Positions 1-8,410 of a stretch of 49,456 bases of DNA are shown one piece after another. Every line of letters begins with the position of its first letter. Position 1 is the stretch's first letter. The stretch covers positions 1 to 49,456 of the forward strand of contig PAZT01000029.1 of assembly GCA_002716165.1 (NCBI GenBank). Direction: 5' to 3'. The DNA comes from Deltaproteobacteria bacterium (GTDB lineage: Bacteria; SAR324; NAC60-12). Made by a program: the position numbers and the translations under genes. The notes under the pieces are model-generated. The model searched no databases. It worked only from the letters and a program-made list of their open reading frames with translations, and was not told the origin of the DNA.

Positions 1-212
1 AATGTACCGTTAAGCTTTAGTACATACTCATTGATTTCTGGGATTGAATTAGGGTAATGAAAAAGGTTAGATGCAACAATAAGTTCTGCATTCTGATCTA
101 GGCTAGTAAGGAAGATTTGTACTTTAACTGATCCACTGATAATCCACCATTCCTGATTGCTAACAAATGCTTTTTCCACATCCTCGTAAATGTGAAGAAA
201 ATCGGTTATCAT
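1..212 (-). CDS. Partial hypothetical protein, possibly YbjN/type III chaperone-like
   Basis: An open frame starts at an ATG (complement of 210-212) and runs off the left edge without a stop, giving about 70 residues. It begins MITDFLHIYEDVEKAF and alternates short hydrophobic strands with polar turns (WWIISGSVKVQIFL, AELIVASN), ending near EINEYVLKLNG. The pattern is reminiscent of YbjN or CesT-like chaperone folds, but this is a loose resemblance read by eye. The gene is truncated by the window, so length and domain content are unknown. It lies on the same strand as the small membrane ORF at 312-449. Confidence 0.45.
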   Translation of the reverse strand, partial: MITDFLHIYEDVEKAFVSNQEWWIISGSVKVQIFLTSLDQNAELIVASNLFHYPNSIPEINEYVLKLNGT

Positions 213-311
213 GGCGCTATACTTGTTCAAGTATCCTCCATACTACTAAGGTATAATTGTTGGTCGGGAATACTTTACCCTTAAAAAATCCACAATTAAA
301 ATTTGGCAGAA

Positions 312-449
312 TTATTTTTTTTCGGGCAGATAATTAAGCAATTGTGCCGCTAACCCTGCAAAGAGAAAGGTCATCACTGCACCGGGAATAGTTGCAATGA
401 AAAGAATCCAAGGGTAAAGAAAGAGATAAAAAATTTGCTCAGAAATCAT
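312..449 (-). CDS. 45-aa single-pass membrane peptide
   Basis: This short frame encodes MISEQIFYLFLYPWILFIA followed by a second hydrophobic stretch (GAVMTFLFAGLAAQLL) and a charged end, NYLPEKK. It is preceded on the minus strand by GGAG five bases before the ATG, a better ribosome site than most genes here have, which is the main reason to believe it is translated. It would be a membrane peptide of one long or two short helices. It lies about 100 bases upstream of, and on the same strand as, the edge gene at 1-212, and is divergent from ftsZ. No family is recognised. Confidence 0.45.
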   Translation of the reverse strand: MISEQIFYLFLYPWILFIATIPGAVMTFLFAGLAAQLLNYLPEKK

Positions 450-740
450 ATTACTCCATTTTTATCATATTTTTGTTGTAGTTTTTAAAAAGTTTTCATT
501 TCTTTGATTGCAAGTTTAATTGCAGAATAATATCATTATTAACAAATCTTTTCAGGAATTAGTCAATATATTTCTTATAATTTGATTTAATAAAAATTGT
601 ATTATTTAAAGGGTAGTGAAACAAATATGTCCATTATTCTAAATAAATACGTATAATTGGTTTCCATCAAAAACTAGCAATTTAAAGGCTTTGGGCTATA
701 TTTATTTTATTGACCTAACTTCTTAATTGAGCTTTAATTC

Positions 741-1712
741 ATGGCAGAAAAAGAAAATACTCAATTTTCTCCTGTACAGGATATATTTATTCCCAATATT
801 AAGATTATTGGAGTAGGGGGAGCGGGAGGTAATGTTGTTTCACAGATGGCAGAAGAAAATCTTGACCAGGTTGAAACCATTATTTGCAATACAGATATTA
901 AGGCCCTCAAGCGGAACAAATCTCACAAAAAAATAGAATTAGGTAGGCTACTGACTCGCGGTATGGGTGCAGGTGCACGACCGGAGGTAGGAGAAGGAGC
1001 TGCTGAAGAGAGCATTTCTGAAATTAGTGAAGCAGTTGAAGGTGCTAACATGGTTTTTATTGCTGCTGGTATGGGTGGTGGAACTGGTACTGGAGCTGCA
1101 CCCACCATTGCAAAGATGGCAATGGAAAAGCAAATTCTTACAGTCGGAATTGTAACAATTCCTTTTTCCTTTGAAGGTACCAAAAGAAGGGACTCTGGAT
1201 TGGCGGGAGTTGAACGTCTCAGAGAATTTACAGATACACTGCTTGTAATACCAAATGATAAACTTCTTGACGCTAGTACCCAGAATACCAGTTTTCTTGA
1301 GGCATTTAATATGGTCGACATGGTGCTTATTAATGCAATTAGGGGTATTACAATTCTTCTTAGTGGAGTAGGGGATATCAATGTTGATTTTGCAGATGTT
1401 CAGACGATTATGAAGGGCATGGGAAAAGCTGTGATCGGTCGAGGAAGAGCAAAAGGGAAAGACAGGGCAATCAACGCAGTAGAAGATGCCTTGCACGGTT
1501 CACTTATGGAAGATACTGATATACGTGGTGCAAAAGGAATTCTGGTGCATGTTAATGGGCCTAAAGACACCAGCGCCTATGAAATTCAGGAAGCAATGTC
1601 TCTTATAGAGGATATGGCTGATGAAGATGTTGAACTAATATGGGGTGCCACTTTCACTAAAACAGCAGGAGATGAGGTAACCATGACTGTGATTGCAACA
1701 GGATTAACCTGA
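741..1712 (+). CDS. ftsZ: Cell division GTPase FtsZ, lacking the C-terminal tail
   Basis: Tubulin-like GTPase that polymerises into the cytokinetic ring. The 323-aa product carries the nucleotide-binding glycine stretch IKIIGVGGAGGN (residues 20-31), the tubulin signature GGGTGTG (112-118) and the T7 synergy loop NVDFADV (214-220), which supplies the catalytic aspartate. The chain stops at VIATGLT, where the globular core of FtsZ ends, so the variable linker and the conserved C-terminal peptide that normally binds FtsA and ZipA are missing. Bases after the TGA do not restore a tail in any frame. It is not in a dcw cluster: neighbours are bpt and moaC. It may be a second, specialised FtsZ or the only one; the window cannot tell. 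Confidence 0.93.
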   Translation: MAEKENTQFSPVQDIFIPNIKIIGVGGAGGNVVSQMAEENLDQVETIICNTDIKALKRNKSHKKIELGRLLTRGMGAGARPEVGEGAAEESISEISEAVEGANMVFIAAGMGGGTGTGAAPTIAKMAMEKQILTVGIVTIPFSFEGTKRRDSGLAGVERLREFTDTLLVIPNDKLLDASTQNTSFLEAFNMVDMVLINAIRGITILLSGVGDINVDFADVQTIMKGMGKAVIGRGRAKGKDRAINAVEDALHGSLMEDTDIRGAKGILVHVNGPKDTSAYEIQEAMSLIEDMADEDVELIWGATFTKTAGDEVTMTVIATGLT

Positions 1713-1760
1713 CTATAGCTCTCTGTATTTTTTTAAATTGAAAAATCCAGATGATTCAAG

Positions 1761-2471
1761 ATGAGCAGAAACCCGATCAAAATTTTTCGCACTGACAACG
1801 GTCCCTGCCCTTATCTTGAAAAAAGAAATTGGCAGAACATTTCTTTCCAGACAAGTAAAATTCCTCCAGAGGGATACACATCACTTTTAAATCAGGGTTT
1901 TCGAAGGAGTGGATTCACTATATACCACCCGGTTTGTTTCAGTTGCCAAGAATGCATTCCAATACGAATAGACGCGCTAAATTTCAATAAAAATAAGGGA
2001 CAGCGTCGTACTTGGAGAAAAAATACTGATCTTCGTGTTGAACATCAAAAACCTGAATTTAATAAAGAAGATTTTGCTCTTTACAGTCGTTATCAGAATG
2101 AGTGGCACAAAACAAAGGTAAAAATTAAGGAGCATGAGTATCTTGATTTTTTGATAGACTCACCAGTAACTACTGAAATTATGCGCTATTATTTAGAAGA
2201 TAAGCTGATCGGCCTAGGATGGGTAGATCGTCTTCCGAAACTTCTAAGTTCAGTTTATTTTGTTTTTGATCCGGATTATGTTTCTAGAAGAATGGGCGTT
2301 TTTTCTCTTCTTTATGAAATAGAATATGCTCGCAGGCTTGATTTAAGATGGTTATACTTGGGGTATTGGGTAAAAAGGTCAGCCAAGATGAATTACAAGG
2401 CAGATTTTCAACCAGCGGAGTTACTGAGTGATTCCAAATGGATTCCCTTCAATTCATACTCTTCAAAATAG
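1761..2471 (+). CDS. bpt: Aspartate/glutamate leucyltransferase (leucyl-tRNA-protein transferase)
   Basis: Transfers leucine from Leu-tRNA to proteins with N-terminal Asp or Glu, marking them for the ClpS/ClpAP N-end-rule pathway. The 236-aa length is normal for Bpt. Visible family motifs are the N-terminal PCPYLE, the GFRRSG segment, the cysteine pair CFSCQEC (about residues 58-64) and the C-terminal YLGYWV near an SAKMNYKA stretch. It follows ftsZ by 48 bases and precedes moaC by 22 bases on the same strand, so the three may be cotranscribed, although their functions are unrelated. Confidence 0.9.
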   Translation: MSRNPIKIFRTDNGPCPYLEKRNWQNISFQTSKIPPEGYTSLLNQGFRRSGFTIYHPVCFSCQECIPIRIDALNFNKNKGQRRTWRKNTDLRVEHQKPEFNKEDFALYSRYQNEWHKTKVKIKEHEYLDFLIDSPVTTEIMRYYLEDKLIGLGWVDRLPKLLSSVYFVFDPDYVSRRMGVFSLLYEIEYARRLDLRWLYLGYWVKRSAKMNYKADFQPAELLSDSKWIPFNSYSSK

Positions 2472-2493
2472 TTATAAGTTTCGACAATAGAAA

Positions 2494-2982
2494 ATGAATA
2501 ATACCAGCAAGGGATTTACTCATATCAAAAAGAATGACTTGCCGAATATGGTTGACGTTTCAGACAAATCTGTTACCGAGCGTAAAGCTGTAGCTATGGC
2601 ACGTATTCATCTGGGAAATGAACTTGCGGAATTGCTAAAAGAGTTGGGAAGAACAAAAAAAGGACCAGTTCTTCAGACAGCAGTAATTGGAGGGATTCAG
2701 GGTGGTAAGCGTACGTCTGAACTTATACCTATGTGCCACCCAGTGCCACTATCCTCTATGAATGTGGATATTGAATTGGAAGGTGAGTATGCTTTAATAA
2801 AGGCAACAGCAAAAACCAAATCACGAACAGGAGTTGAAATGGAGGCTCTCACTGCTGTTTCAGTTGCTGCTTTAACATTTTATGATATGTGTAAGTCTGT
2901 TACAAAAAGTATGAAAATTGAGTGTGTATATCTGCTGGAAAAATCAGGGGGTAAATCTGGTGACTACCAGGTTAAAAAATGA
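2494..2982 (+). CDS. moaC: Cyclic pyranopterin monophosphate synthase MoaC
   Basis: Acts with MoaA in the first step of molybdenum cofactor synthesis, turning the 3',8-cyclo-GTP intermediate into cPMP. The 162-aa protein shows the family hallmarks: MVDVSDKSVTER near the N terminus, the MCHPVPLSS active-site segment (H about residue 88), and GVEMEALTAVSVAALTFYD, the strongest MoaC signature. The length fits the family. A MoaD-like sulfur carrier sits 20 kb away at 22603-22848; no other Moco genes are in the window. Confidence 0.95.
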   Translation: MNNTSKGFTHIKKNDLPNMVDVSDKSVTERKAVAMARIHLGNELAELLKELGRTKKGPVLQTAVIGGIQGGKRTSELIPMCHPVPLSSMNVDIELEGEYALIKATAKTKSRTGVEMEALTAVSVAALTFYDMCKSVTKSMKIECVYLLEKSGGKSGDYQVKK

Positions 2983-3011
2983 CGGCTAAAATAAATAATA
3001 ATAATTTTTAA

Positions 3012-3338
3012 TTAATTTTGGAAAGAAACAGGTTGCCCAAGGTTGTCTGAGAGCAAGTTTGCAAGACACGCGAAAAATTCTTGTTTTTCAGCTCTTGCGA
3101 ACCATATCTCCTGATCAGATAAAAACTGGAAATGCCATGCCCTTGAATTACCTGCGAGCCAGATTTCCTTAATTGCACGCTGAGTATTTATTACAACTTT
3201 TTTTCCACTACTTTCAAAGTTAAGTACAAGTTTGTCAGGAGTATGATCGTAGTCGATATAATCTTCGTAGTCGTCCAGTTTATCCTCTACTCTCTGAAAT
3301 AATTCCTCGGCTTTTTTTAAATATTCTTTATTTTCCAT
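3012..3338 (-). CDS. cyaY: Frataxin homologue CyaY
   Basis: Small acidic iron-binding protein that tunes iron-sulfur cluster assembly on IscS/IscU. The 108-aa protein has the frataxin layout: an acidic first helix (EELFQRVEDKLDDYEDYIDYD), a strand KLVLNFESSGKKVVINTQ, and the conserved core IKEIWLAGNSRAWHF with the IWLA strand typical of CyaY, ending in a helix and PVSF. It is convergent with moaC, with about 30 bases between stops. No isc genes are nearby. Confidence 0.88.
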   Translation of the reverse strand: MENKEYLKKAEELFQRVEDKLDDYEDYIDYDHTPDKLVLNFESSGKKVVINTQRAIKEIWLAGNSRAWHFQFLSDQEIWFARAEKQEFFACLANLLSDNLGQPVSFQN

Positions 3339-3513
3339 CTTTTTTATTGCAGGCAGATTGAGATTGAGAAAAAATGTAAACTTATACGTATCCTATTACT
3401 TGTGGCTTGATAGTCAATACAAAAACCTTCTCTTTAAATTTGCGTTTTCGGCACTTTTGTTTTCAAAATAAGTATCTTTATCTTACTAAAATCAGCATTA
3501 ACCAAAAATTAAT

Positions 3514-6500
3514 ATGCAAATGAAATTTTTACTCAAATTAATTCTGTTTTTTTGTTTTTTAGCATTTGGTCCCTCTTCTGTAGTTGCTCAAGCACTTGAA
3601 ACCACTGATTCAAGATATCCTGAACGCAAGTACAGGAGATTTCTTCTTCCTAATAAAATGAAAGTTATGCTGATTTCAGATAAAACTTTGCAACGTGGGG
3701 CAGCTTCGATGACAGTCTCGGTGGGCTCAATGAGCGATCCTGATAACCGTTATGGTATGGCACATTTTTTAGAACACATGCTTTTTTTGGGAACAGAGAA
3801 ATACCCTGATGAGGGTAGCTACCAGAAGTTTGTCTCGATACATGATGGATTTAGCAATGCCTACACCGCAGATGACCGTACAAACTATCATTTTGAGATT
3901 GCATCAGATTATTTAGATGAAGGTCTGGACAGATTTTCCCAATTCTTCATAGGGCCGTTGTTTAATCAGGGACTGATTGAAAGAGAGCTTAAAGCTGTGA
4001 ATTCAGAACACTCCAAAAATATTCCTAACGATTACCGCAGAATAAGTCAGGTTAAACGTAAGGCTTTTGTGGAAAATCACCCTGCCAGAAATTTTGCTAC
4101 AGGTTCACTCGATACACTAGCAGAAGTTACAAGGAAAGAATTACTTACCTTTTATAATAATCATTATTCAAGCAACCGCATGATGCTTGCCGTTGCTGGG
4201 CCTCAAGATCTAGATATTCTTCAGAAATTAGTAGTCCCAAGATTTGCTTTAGTAAAAAACCTCAACTTAAATCAAATTAAGTTTTCATCTAAATATATGA
4301 ATTCAACTAATCTTTTTCGTCTAATGCAAGTCAAGACTATAAAGGACTCAAGATCCCTGACATTGATGTTTGCATTACCAAAAACACTTCATTATTACAA
4401 AAGTCAGCCACTGGGCATGCTCGGTTTTTTGCTTGGACATGAAGGCAAAGGGAGCTTGCTTTCTCTTCTAAAAAGAAAAAATTTTGCAACAGGACTTTCT
4501 GCAGGTGGTGGAGAGTCAAATAATTCATTTTCCAGTTTTGAAGTAAGAATTCAACTCACGCCAAAAGGTCTCAGCAATTATAAAAAAATTATCGAAAATG
4601 TTTTCCAATATCTTAGTCTACTTCGTAAAACAGGATTACCCCCTTATGTTTATGAAGAGGTAAAAAGAATGTCGAAGCTCGATTATAGGTTTTCTGAAAA
4701 ACCTGAAGGTACCTCTTTGGTCAATGTATTTTCAACATTGATGATGTACTATCCTTTTAGAACATTAGAAATTGATCCATACATTATTACAGATTTTAAA
4801 CCAAGGATATTTGACAATATTCTTTACAGTTTAAGTCCTAATAACATGCTCGCTATATTAGCTGCGCGTGACTTAAAAACAAGTATGAAGGAAGAGTTTT
4901 ATGGAGTTGAATATGACCTGACTTATACTAATCCTAAATTATTTAAGAAATGGCGAAATGCTAAAACTAATAATTTTCTTAAACTCCCAGAACCAAACAT
5001 TTTCCTGCCAGAGGTTCTTGATATTCTTCCTTACAAAGGTAGGATAAAGTTGACTCATCAAACTATGAAAGGACTCGAGCAGGAAGGTATAAGTAAAAAA
5101 TTGCTAAAAAAATTAGAATCGTCAAATGGAAAATTTTGGAGTTCTCTGGATGAATTGTTTAGTTATGTTGAAGCTTCTTCTGGAACAGAAAATTTAAACG
5201 ATCAACGTGAATTATTACGAAAACATGTAATTGGAGACCCTGAGGTTTTAAAGGATGATATGTATGGAAAAATCTGGTTCCAGCAGGATTTTCGTTTCGA
5301 AACTCCAAAAGCGTATCTGAAATTTAGAATAAACACACCTAAAGTATATTCTTCTCCTCGAAAAGCAGTATTATCCCAGCTTTATGTTGATGCCATTAGT
5401 GAAGGACTTAATGAATTTGGATATCCAGTTAGGCTGGCTGGATTGGAATATGGTATTAATGTGGACAAAAAAGGTATAATTCTTACTTTTAGTGGATATT
5501 CAGACAGAATACTTGAACTGATAAAAAAAGTTTCAGGTCTTTTAAAGGAAATAACTGTTGATAAAAAAACATTCAATACTCTCAGGGAGGTTCGAGGACG
5601 TCGTTATCAAAATTTTCATTTTAAGCAACCATTTCAGCAGGCATTTTATTATAGAAGCCTGTTACTCGAAGAGAGAAAATTCTCCATCATGGATTATGAA
5701 AAAGTGATTAAGAAAATAAGTTTGAATGATTTGAAAAAATTTGCAAAAAAAATTTATGATCAAATTTATATTGAGGGTCTTGCCTATGGTAATCTAAGCA
5801 GGGCTTCTGTAATAGAAGCCACTAGAGTTTTAAGAGAAAAACTTTCGGGCAAATCTTTGTCAAAAAAAGAGTTTTTTCACGAAAGTGTTTTACAGCTTCA
5901 AGTTGGTAAATCTCATTCTTTCACACGCAAAATGCATGTTGAAAACTCTGCGTTGGTTATGGAAAATCAGGTTGGACAAATAAGTCCTAAACTTCAAGGG
6001 GTATTACTTTTGATAGACAATCTGTTGCAACCTCAATTTTATAATGAACTCAGAACAGGACAACAACTGGGATACATTGTTAATTCAGGCATAACATTAT
6101 TGGATACAACTTTGGGTTTAATATTTATTGTTCAATCTGGTGAGTACAATACAGAAATTCTTGAAAAAAGGATCGATACTTTCCTTTTGAAATTTTTTAA
6201 TTCATTAAAGGAACTTTCAGATACAGAATTTTCCAAAATTAAAAAATCAGTTTTGCATAGCAAATTGTTGAAAAGAAATTCTATTTCTGGTGAGGCTGAA
6301 AGACTGTTTTCTATAGCCTTCGAACGAAACGCTGAATTTGATTTAAATAGTGAAAATATTAAAGCAATAGAACAACTTAAGATTGAGGATATTATTCAAG
6401 TTGTTGACACTTATTTTTTGCCTTCAAAACAACGTAGACTTATTTTAAGAATGAGTGGAAAAAATCATCACGAAGGTCAATCTGGAGGTGAACCTATAGC

Positions 6501-6555
6501 TTCAATCAGTGGATTCAAAAATCTTTATTCATGTCCTATAAATTGTCTTCCTTAA
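3514..6555 (+). CDS. Pitrilysin/insulysin-like M16 zinc peptidase, secreted
   Basis: Large (1013 aa) single-chain M16A metallopeptidase of the pitrilysin (protease III)/insulysin type, expected to degrade peptides in the periplasm. A signal peptide is visible (positively charged start, hydrophobic LILFFCFLAFG, then SSVVAQA). The inverted zinc motif is HFLEH (residues 84-88), with the third ligand in the helix ELKAVNSEH (E165). The length matches the four-domain single-chain forms rather than the short two-subunit mitochondrial type. The C-terminal half keeps the LRTGQQLGYIV segment typical of pitrilysin. Stand-alone gene with no obvious operon partner; about 170 bases of AT-rich DNA lie on each side. 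Confidence 0.92.
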   Translation: MQMKFLLKLILFFCFLAFGPSSVVAQALETTDSRYPERKYRRFLLPNKMKVMLISDKTLQRGAASMTVSVGSMSDPDNRYGMAHFLEHMLFLGTEKYPDEGSYQKFVSIHDGFSNAYTADDRTNYHFEIASDYLDEGLDRFSQFFIGPLFNQGLIERELKAVNSEHSKNIPNDYRRISQVKRKAFVENHPARNFATGSLDTLAEVTRKELLTFYNNHYSSNRMMLAVAGPQDLDILQKLVVPRFALVKNLNLNQIKFSSKYMNSTNLFRLMQVKTIKDSRSLTLMFALPKTLHYYKSQPLGMLGFLLGHEGKGSLLSLLKRKNFATGLSAGGGESNNSFSSFEVRIQLTPKGLSNYKKIIENVFQYLSLLRKTGLPPYVYEEVKRMSKLDYRFSEKPEGTSLVNVFSTLMMYYPFRTLEIDPYIITDFKPRIFDNILYSLSPNNMLAILAARDLKTSMKEEFYGVEYDLTYTNPKLFKKWRNAKTNNFLKLPEPNIFLPEVLDILPYKGRIKLTHQTMKGLEQEGISKKLLKKLESSNGKFWSSLDELFSYVEASSGTENLNDQRELLRKHVIGDPEVLKDDMYGKIWFQQDFRFETPKAYLKFRINTPKVYSSPRKAVLSQLYVDAISEGLNEFGYPVRLAGLEYGINVDKKGIILTFSGYSDRILELIKKVSGLLKEITVDKKTFNTLREVRGRRYQNFHFKQPFQQAFYYRSLLLEERKFSIMDYEKVIKKISLNDLKKFAKKIYDQIYIEGLAYGNLSRASVIEATRVLREKLSGKSLSKKEFFHESVLQLQVGKSHSFTRKMHVENSALVMENQVGQISPKLQGVLLLIDNLLQPQFYNELRTGQQLGYIVNSGITLLDTTLGLIFIVQSGEYNTEILEKRIDTFLLKFFNSLKELSDTEFSKIKKSVLHSKLLKRNSISGEAERLFSIAFERNAEFDLNSENIKAIEQLKIEDIIQVVDTYFLPSKQRRLILRMSGKNHHEGQSGGEPIASISGFKNLYSCPINCLP

Positions 6556-6718
6556 TCAACTATCAATAATGATTTTTATAGCAAAAAAATAAAAATTAAT
6601 TAAAAAGTTTCTACTAATTCATTTCCTGAAACATGGTCAATGAATCTTTAAGATAAGTAAGCGTGTAAAAGATTTTCTTTTGTGGTATGAACTTTGCGAG
6701 TACTTTTTTTGGATGGTA

Positions 6719-6763
6719 ATGATTGATTACAACATTAAAATATTTCAGGAGAATGAGTACTAA
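6719..6763 (+). CDS. Possible 14-codon leader ORF overlapping the next gene
   Basis: ATG at 6719 opens a 14-aa frame (MIDYNIKIFQENEY) ending in TAA at 6761-6763. It overlaps the likely ATG of the following gene (6753) in another frame, so its stop lies 8 bases past that start. Such an arrangement can couple translation by re-initiation. It could equally be chance in AT-rich DNA; the GG-rich GGATGG just upstream is too close to the ATG for a good ribosome site. Confidence 0.2.
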   Translation: MIDYNIKIFQENEY

Positions 6764-7076
6764 AAACAGAATTAACTTGGAAGTCGACCAGCATAGCCGT
6801 GTTGCGATTAAAGATGTTATAAGTCTGCTGAAGGGACTTCGAAGCGACGCTGTTATAAAGATCGTTCAGTCATCGGATTTGACTACTGAATCACATAAGT
6901 TAAATTCCAATGTAGAATTAGTTAAAAAGCCTCAGGATAATATTTCAACTCAGGACTCATTTAAAAAATCTCCATTAGTTAAAGGTAATACTATGTTGCC
7001 TCAAATTCGTGAATTGAACGAAATTGCTGGGCTACTTAGGAGCATGGATATGCAACAAACACAGACATCTTCCTAG
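6753..7076 (+). CDS. Small hypothetical protein
   Basis: No family recognised. The 107-aa product starts MSTKNRINLEVDQHSR, has a short helix-rich N-terminal part (AIKDVISLLKGLRSDAVIKIV), a polar, probably disordered middle, and a second helix PQIRELNEIAGLLRSMD before a Gln/Thr/Ser tail. An alternative TTG start at 6723 has GGATGG six bases upstream and would add 10 residues; the ATG at 6753 has AGGAG only one base away. The 3' end overlaps the convergent HTH gene by four bases. Confidence 0.6.
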   Translation: MSTKNRINLEVDQHSRVAIKDVISLLKGLRSDAVIKIVQSSDLTTESHKLNSNVELVKKPQDNISTQDSFKKSPLVKGNTMLPQIRELNEIAGLLRSMDMQQTQTSS

Positions 7077-7696
7077 ATTATACCTAATTGTTTGAGCCGT
7101 TTCTTGTAGGAAATTATAGCATTTTGAGGAATTGATAGACCAGCTTCGCTTGCAGTGGCACTAATTTTTTTTGCAGAAGAGAATGGTTGTTCGCGCAAAA
7201 TTTCGAATAAAAAACTCAAACTCTCAGTATCAAGTTTGCTGTGAGGAGGTGTTGTAATTTGTTCAATTGTATTAATGCTGGTGTTATATGCACTAGCAAC
7301 TTCTCTCCAGTTATTTTCATCAAGAAGTTCAAGTATTTCCCTCTTTTCTACTTTACTTATTTGATTAAGCCCTCTTAGGACAGTTACACCACTTAGTTTG
7401 CACCATCTTTTTAATGTTATTTCTGTTACGCCTACTTCGGAGCAGATATCTTCTAAAGATTCTCCCGCTCCAATTCTGCCTACTAATAATTCACGTTCAT
7501 GATTAGTGAATTGGCGAATTTTTCTAGTCTTTGTTTGTTTATTATCTGATGCTAGTTTCCTATAAATAGATTTAACTTCAGAAATTTTTATACCAAATAT
7601 TTCTGCTACTTCATCAATATTTTTGCCCTTATCAAGTTCAATTGCGACTTGGATTGTCATTAGCTCTTGAATATTTTTATTTATTGATTTTGACAT
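7073..7696 (-). CDS. Multi-HTH DNA-binding protein, unknown role
   Basis: A 207-aa soluble protein with repeated helix-turn-helix-like segments: NIDEVAEIFGIKISEVKSIYRKL (near residues 25-48), SLEDICSEVGVTEITLKRWCKL (about 80-101) and NWREVASAYNTSINTIEQI (about 130-148). The middle segment resembles the HTH of transposase orfA or other homeodomain-like regulators, but there is no recombinase domain and no inverted repeat or target duplication around it. A regulator or structural DNA-binding protein is more likely than a mobile element. The ATG at 7696 is preferred to an in-frame TTG five codons upstream. No strong ribosome site. Confidence 0.6.
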   Translation of the reverse strand: MSKSINKNIQELMTIQVAIELDKGKNIDEVAEIFGIKISEVKSIYRKLASDNKQTKTRKIRQFTNHERELLVGRIGAGESLEDICSEVGVTEITLKRWCKLSGVTVLRGLNQISKVEKREILELLDENNWREVASAYNTSINTIEQITTPPHSKLDTESLSFLFEILREQPFSSAKKISATASEAGLSIPQNAIISYKKRLKQLGII

Positions 7697-7877
7697 TATA
7701 AAAAGTCTCAAAATTAGAAAAAATTTTTAATTTGTAATGGTATCATTTAAATAAAATATTTTTTTATACATGGTCAAGACATTCTTGACAAGATGTGCTT
7801 CCTTTGCAATGCTGAAATTATATTTTGTATAAATACAGCTCATTAAAAAAATTAATTTGTTTTATGGAGTAAGATTT

Positions 7878-8360
7878 ATGAAGGAAAATTATAATTCGAT
7901 CATAGAATTTCGGATAATTCCAGAGTGTCTTGAAAAAATAAGCGAAGACGGTAAAGTTTGGTTAGCATTAGCAATATCAAATATCCTTATTTCTGATAAG
8001 GAACTTGCTCCAGAAGAGAAAGGTTACTTCAAAGACGCACTAATGATGGTTGAAAATGAAGACTTGCGGAAACAATTACTTGAAGCAATTGAAAACCGAG
8101 AAATTTTGGAAATGGTAGATTTGACTGAGGATCGAGAGTTTGCGGGGCATTTTTTCTTCTTTTTGGGGATGCTAATTGCTGCAGATGGAAAGATAAAAAA
8201 TTCTGAAGTAAAAATGCTTTCAATAATTTGTAGGAAGCTTGGTTTCCCTAAAGATTATTCAAAAATGGTGCTGAGTTGGGTTTCTGAATTGATAAAGCTC
8301 AATAATGATAGGAACAGGATAATTGAAAAACTTAAAGAATTAAAACCAGTATTTGTATAA
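7878..8360 (+). CDS. TerB-like helical domain protein
   Basis: A 160-aa all-helical protein with two TerB-like repeats: LALAISNILISDKELAPEEKGYFKDAL and FFFFLGMLIAADGKIKNSEVKML. Each has a hydrophobic helix followed by an acidic D-x-x-hydrophobic-x-x-E/S-E turn, as in tellurite-resistance TerB/DjlA-N domains. TerB domains are acidic, membrane-associated or metal-linked; the role here is unknown. The start at 7878 is chosen because GGAG lies seven bases upstream (GGAGTAAGATTT); a TTG 21 bases upstream also keeps the frame open. No ter genes are nearby. Confidence 0.65.
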   Translation: MKENYNSIIEFRIIPECLEKISEDGKVWLALAISNILISDKELAPEEKGYFKDALMMVENEDLRKQLLEAIENREILEMVDLTEDREFAGHFFFFLGMLIAADGKIKNSEVKMLSIICRKLGFPKDYSKMVLSWVSELIKLNNDRNRIIEKLKELKPVFV

Positions 8361-8410
8361 TTTTAAATATTTAAATTCGAAATAATTATAAATTTTCTAG
8401 TGAGTTTTTA

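Noticed and set aside
923..1496. Two long antisense frames within ftsZ
   Set aside because: They are mirror frames of a strongly conserved gene and read as low-complexity Ser/Cys-rich sequence with no ribosome site.
7073..7696. HTH protein as a transposase or IS remnant
   Set aside because: No recombinase domain, terminal inverted repeat or target duplication was seen around it.
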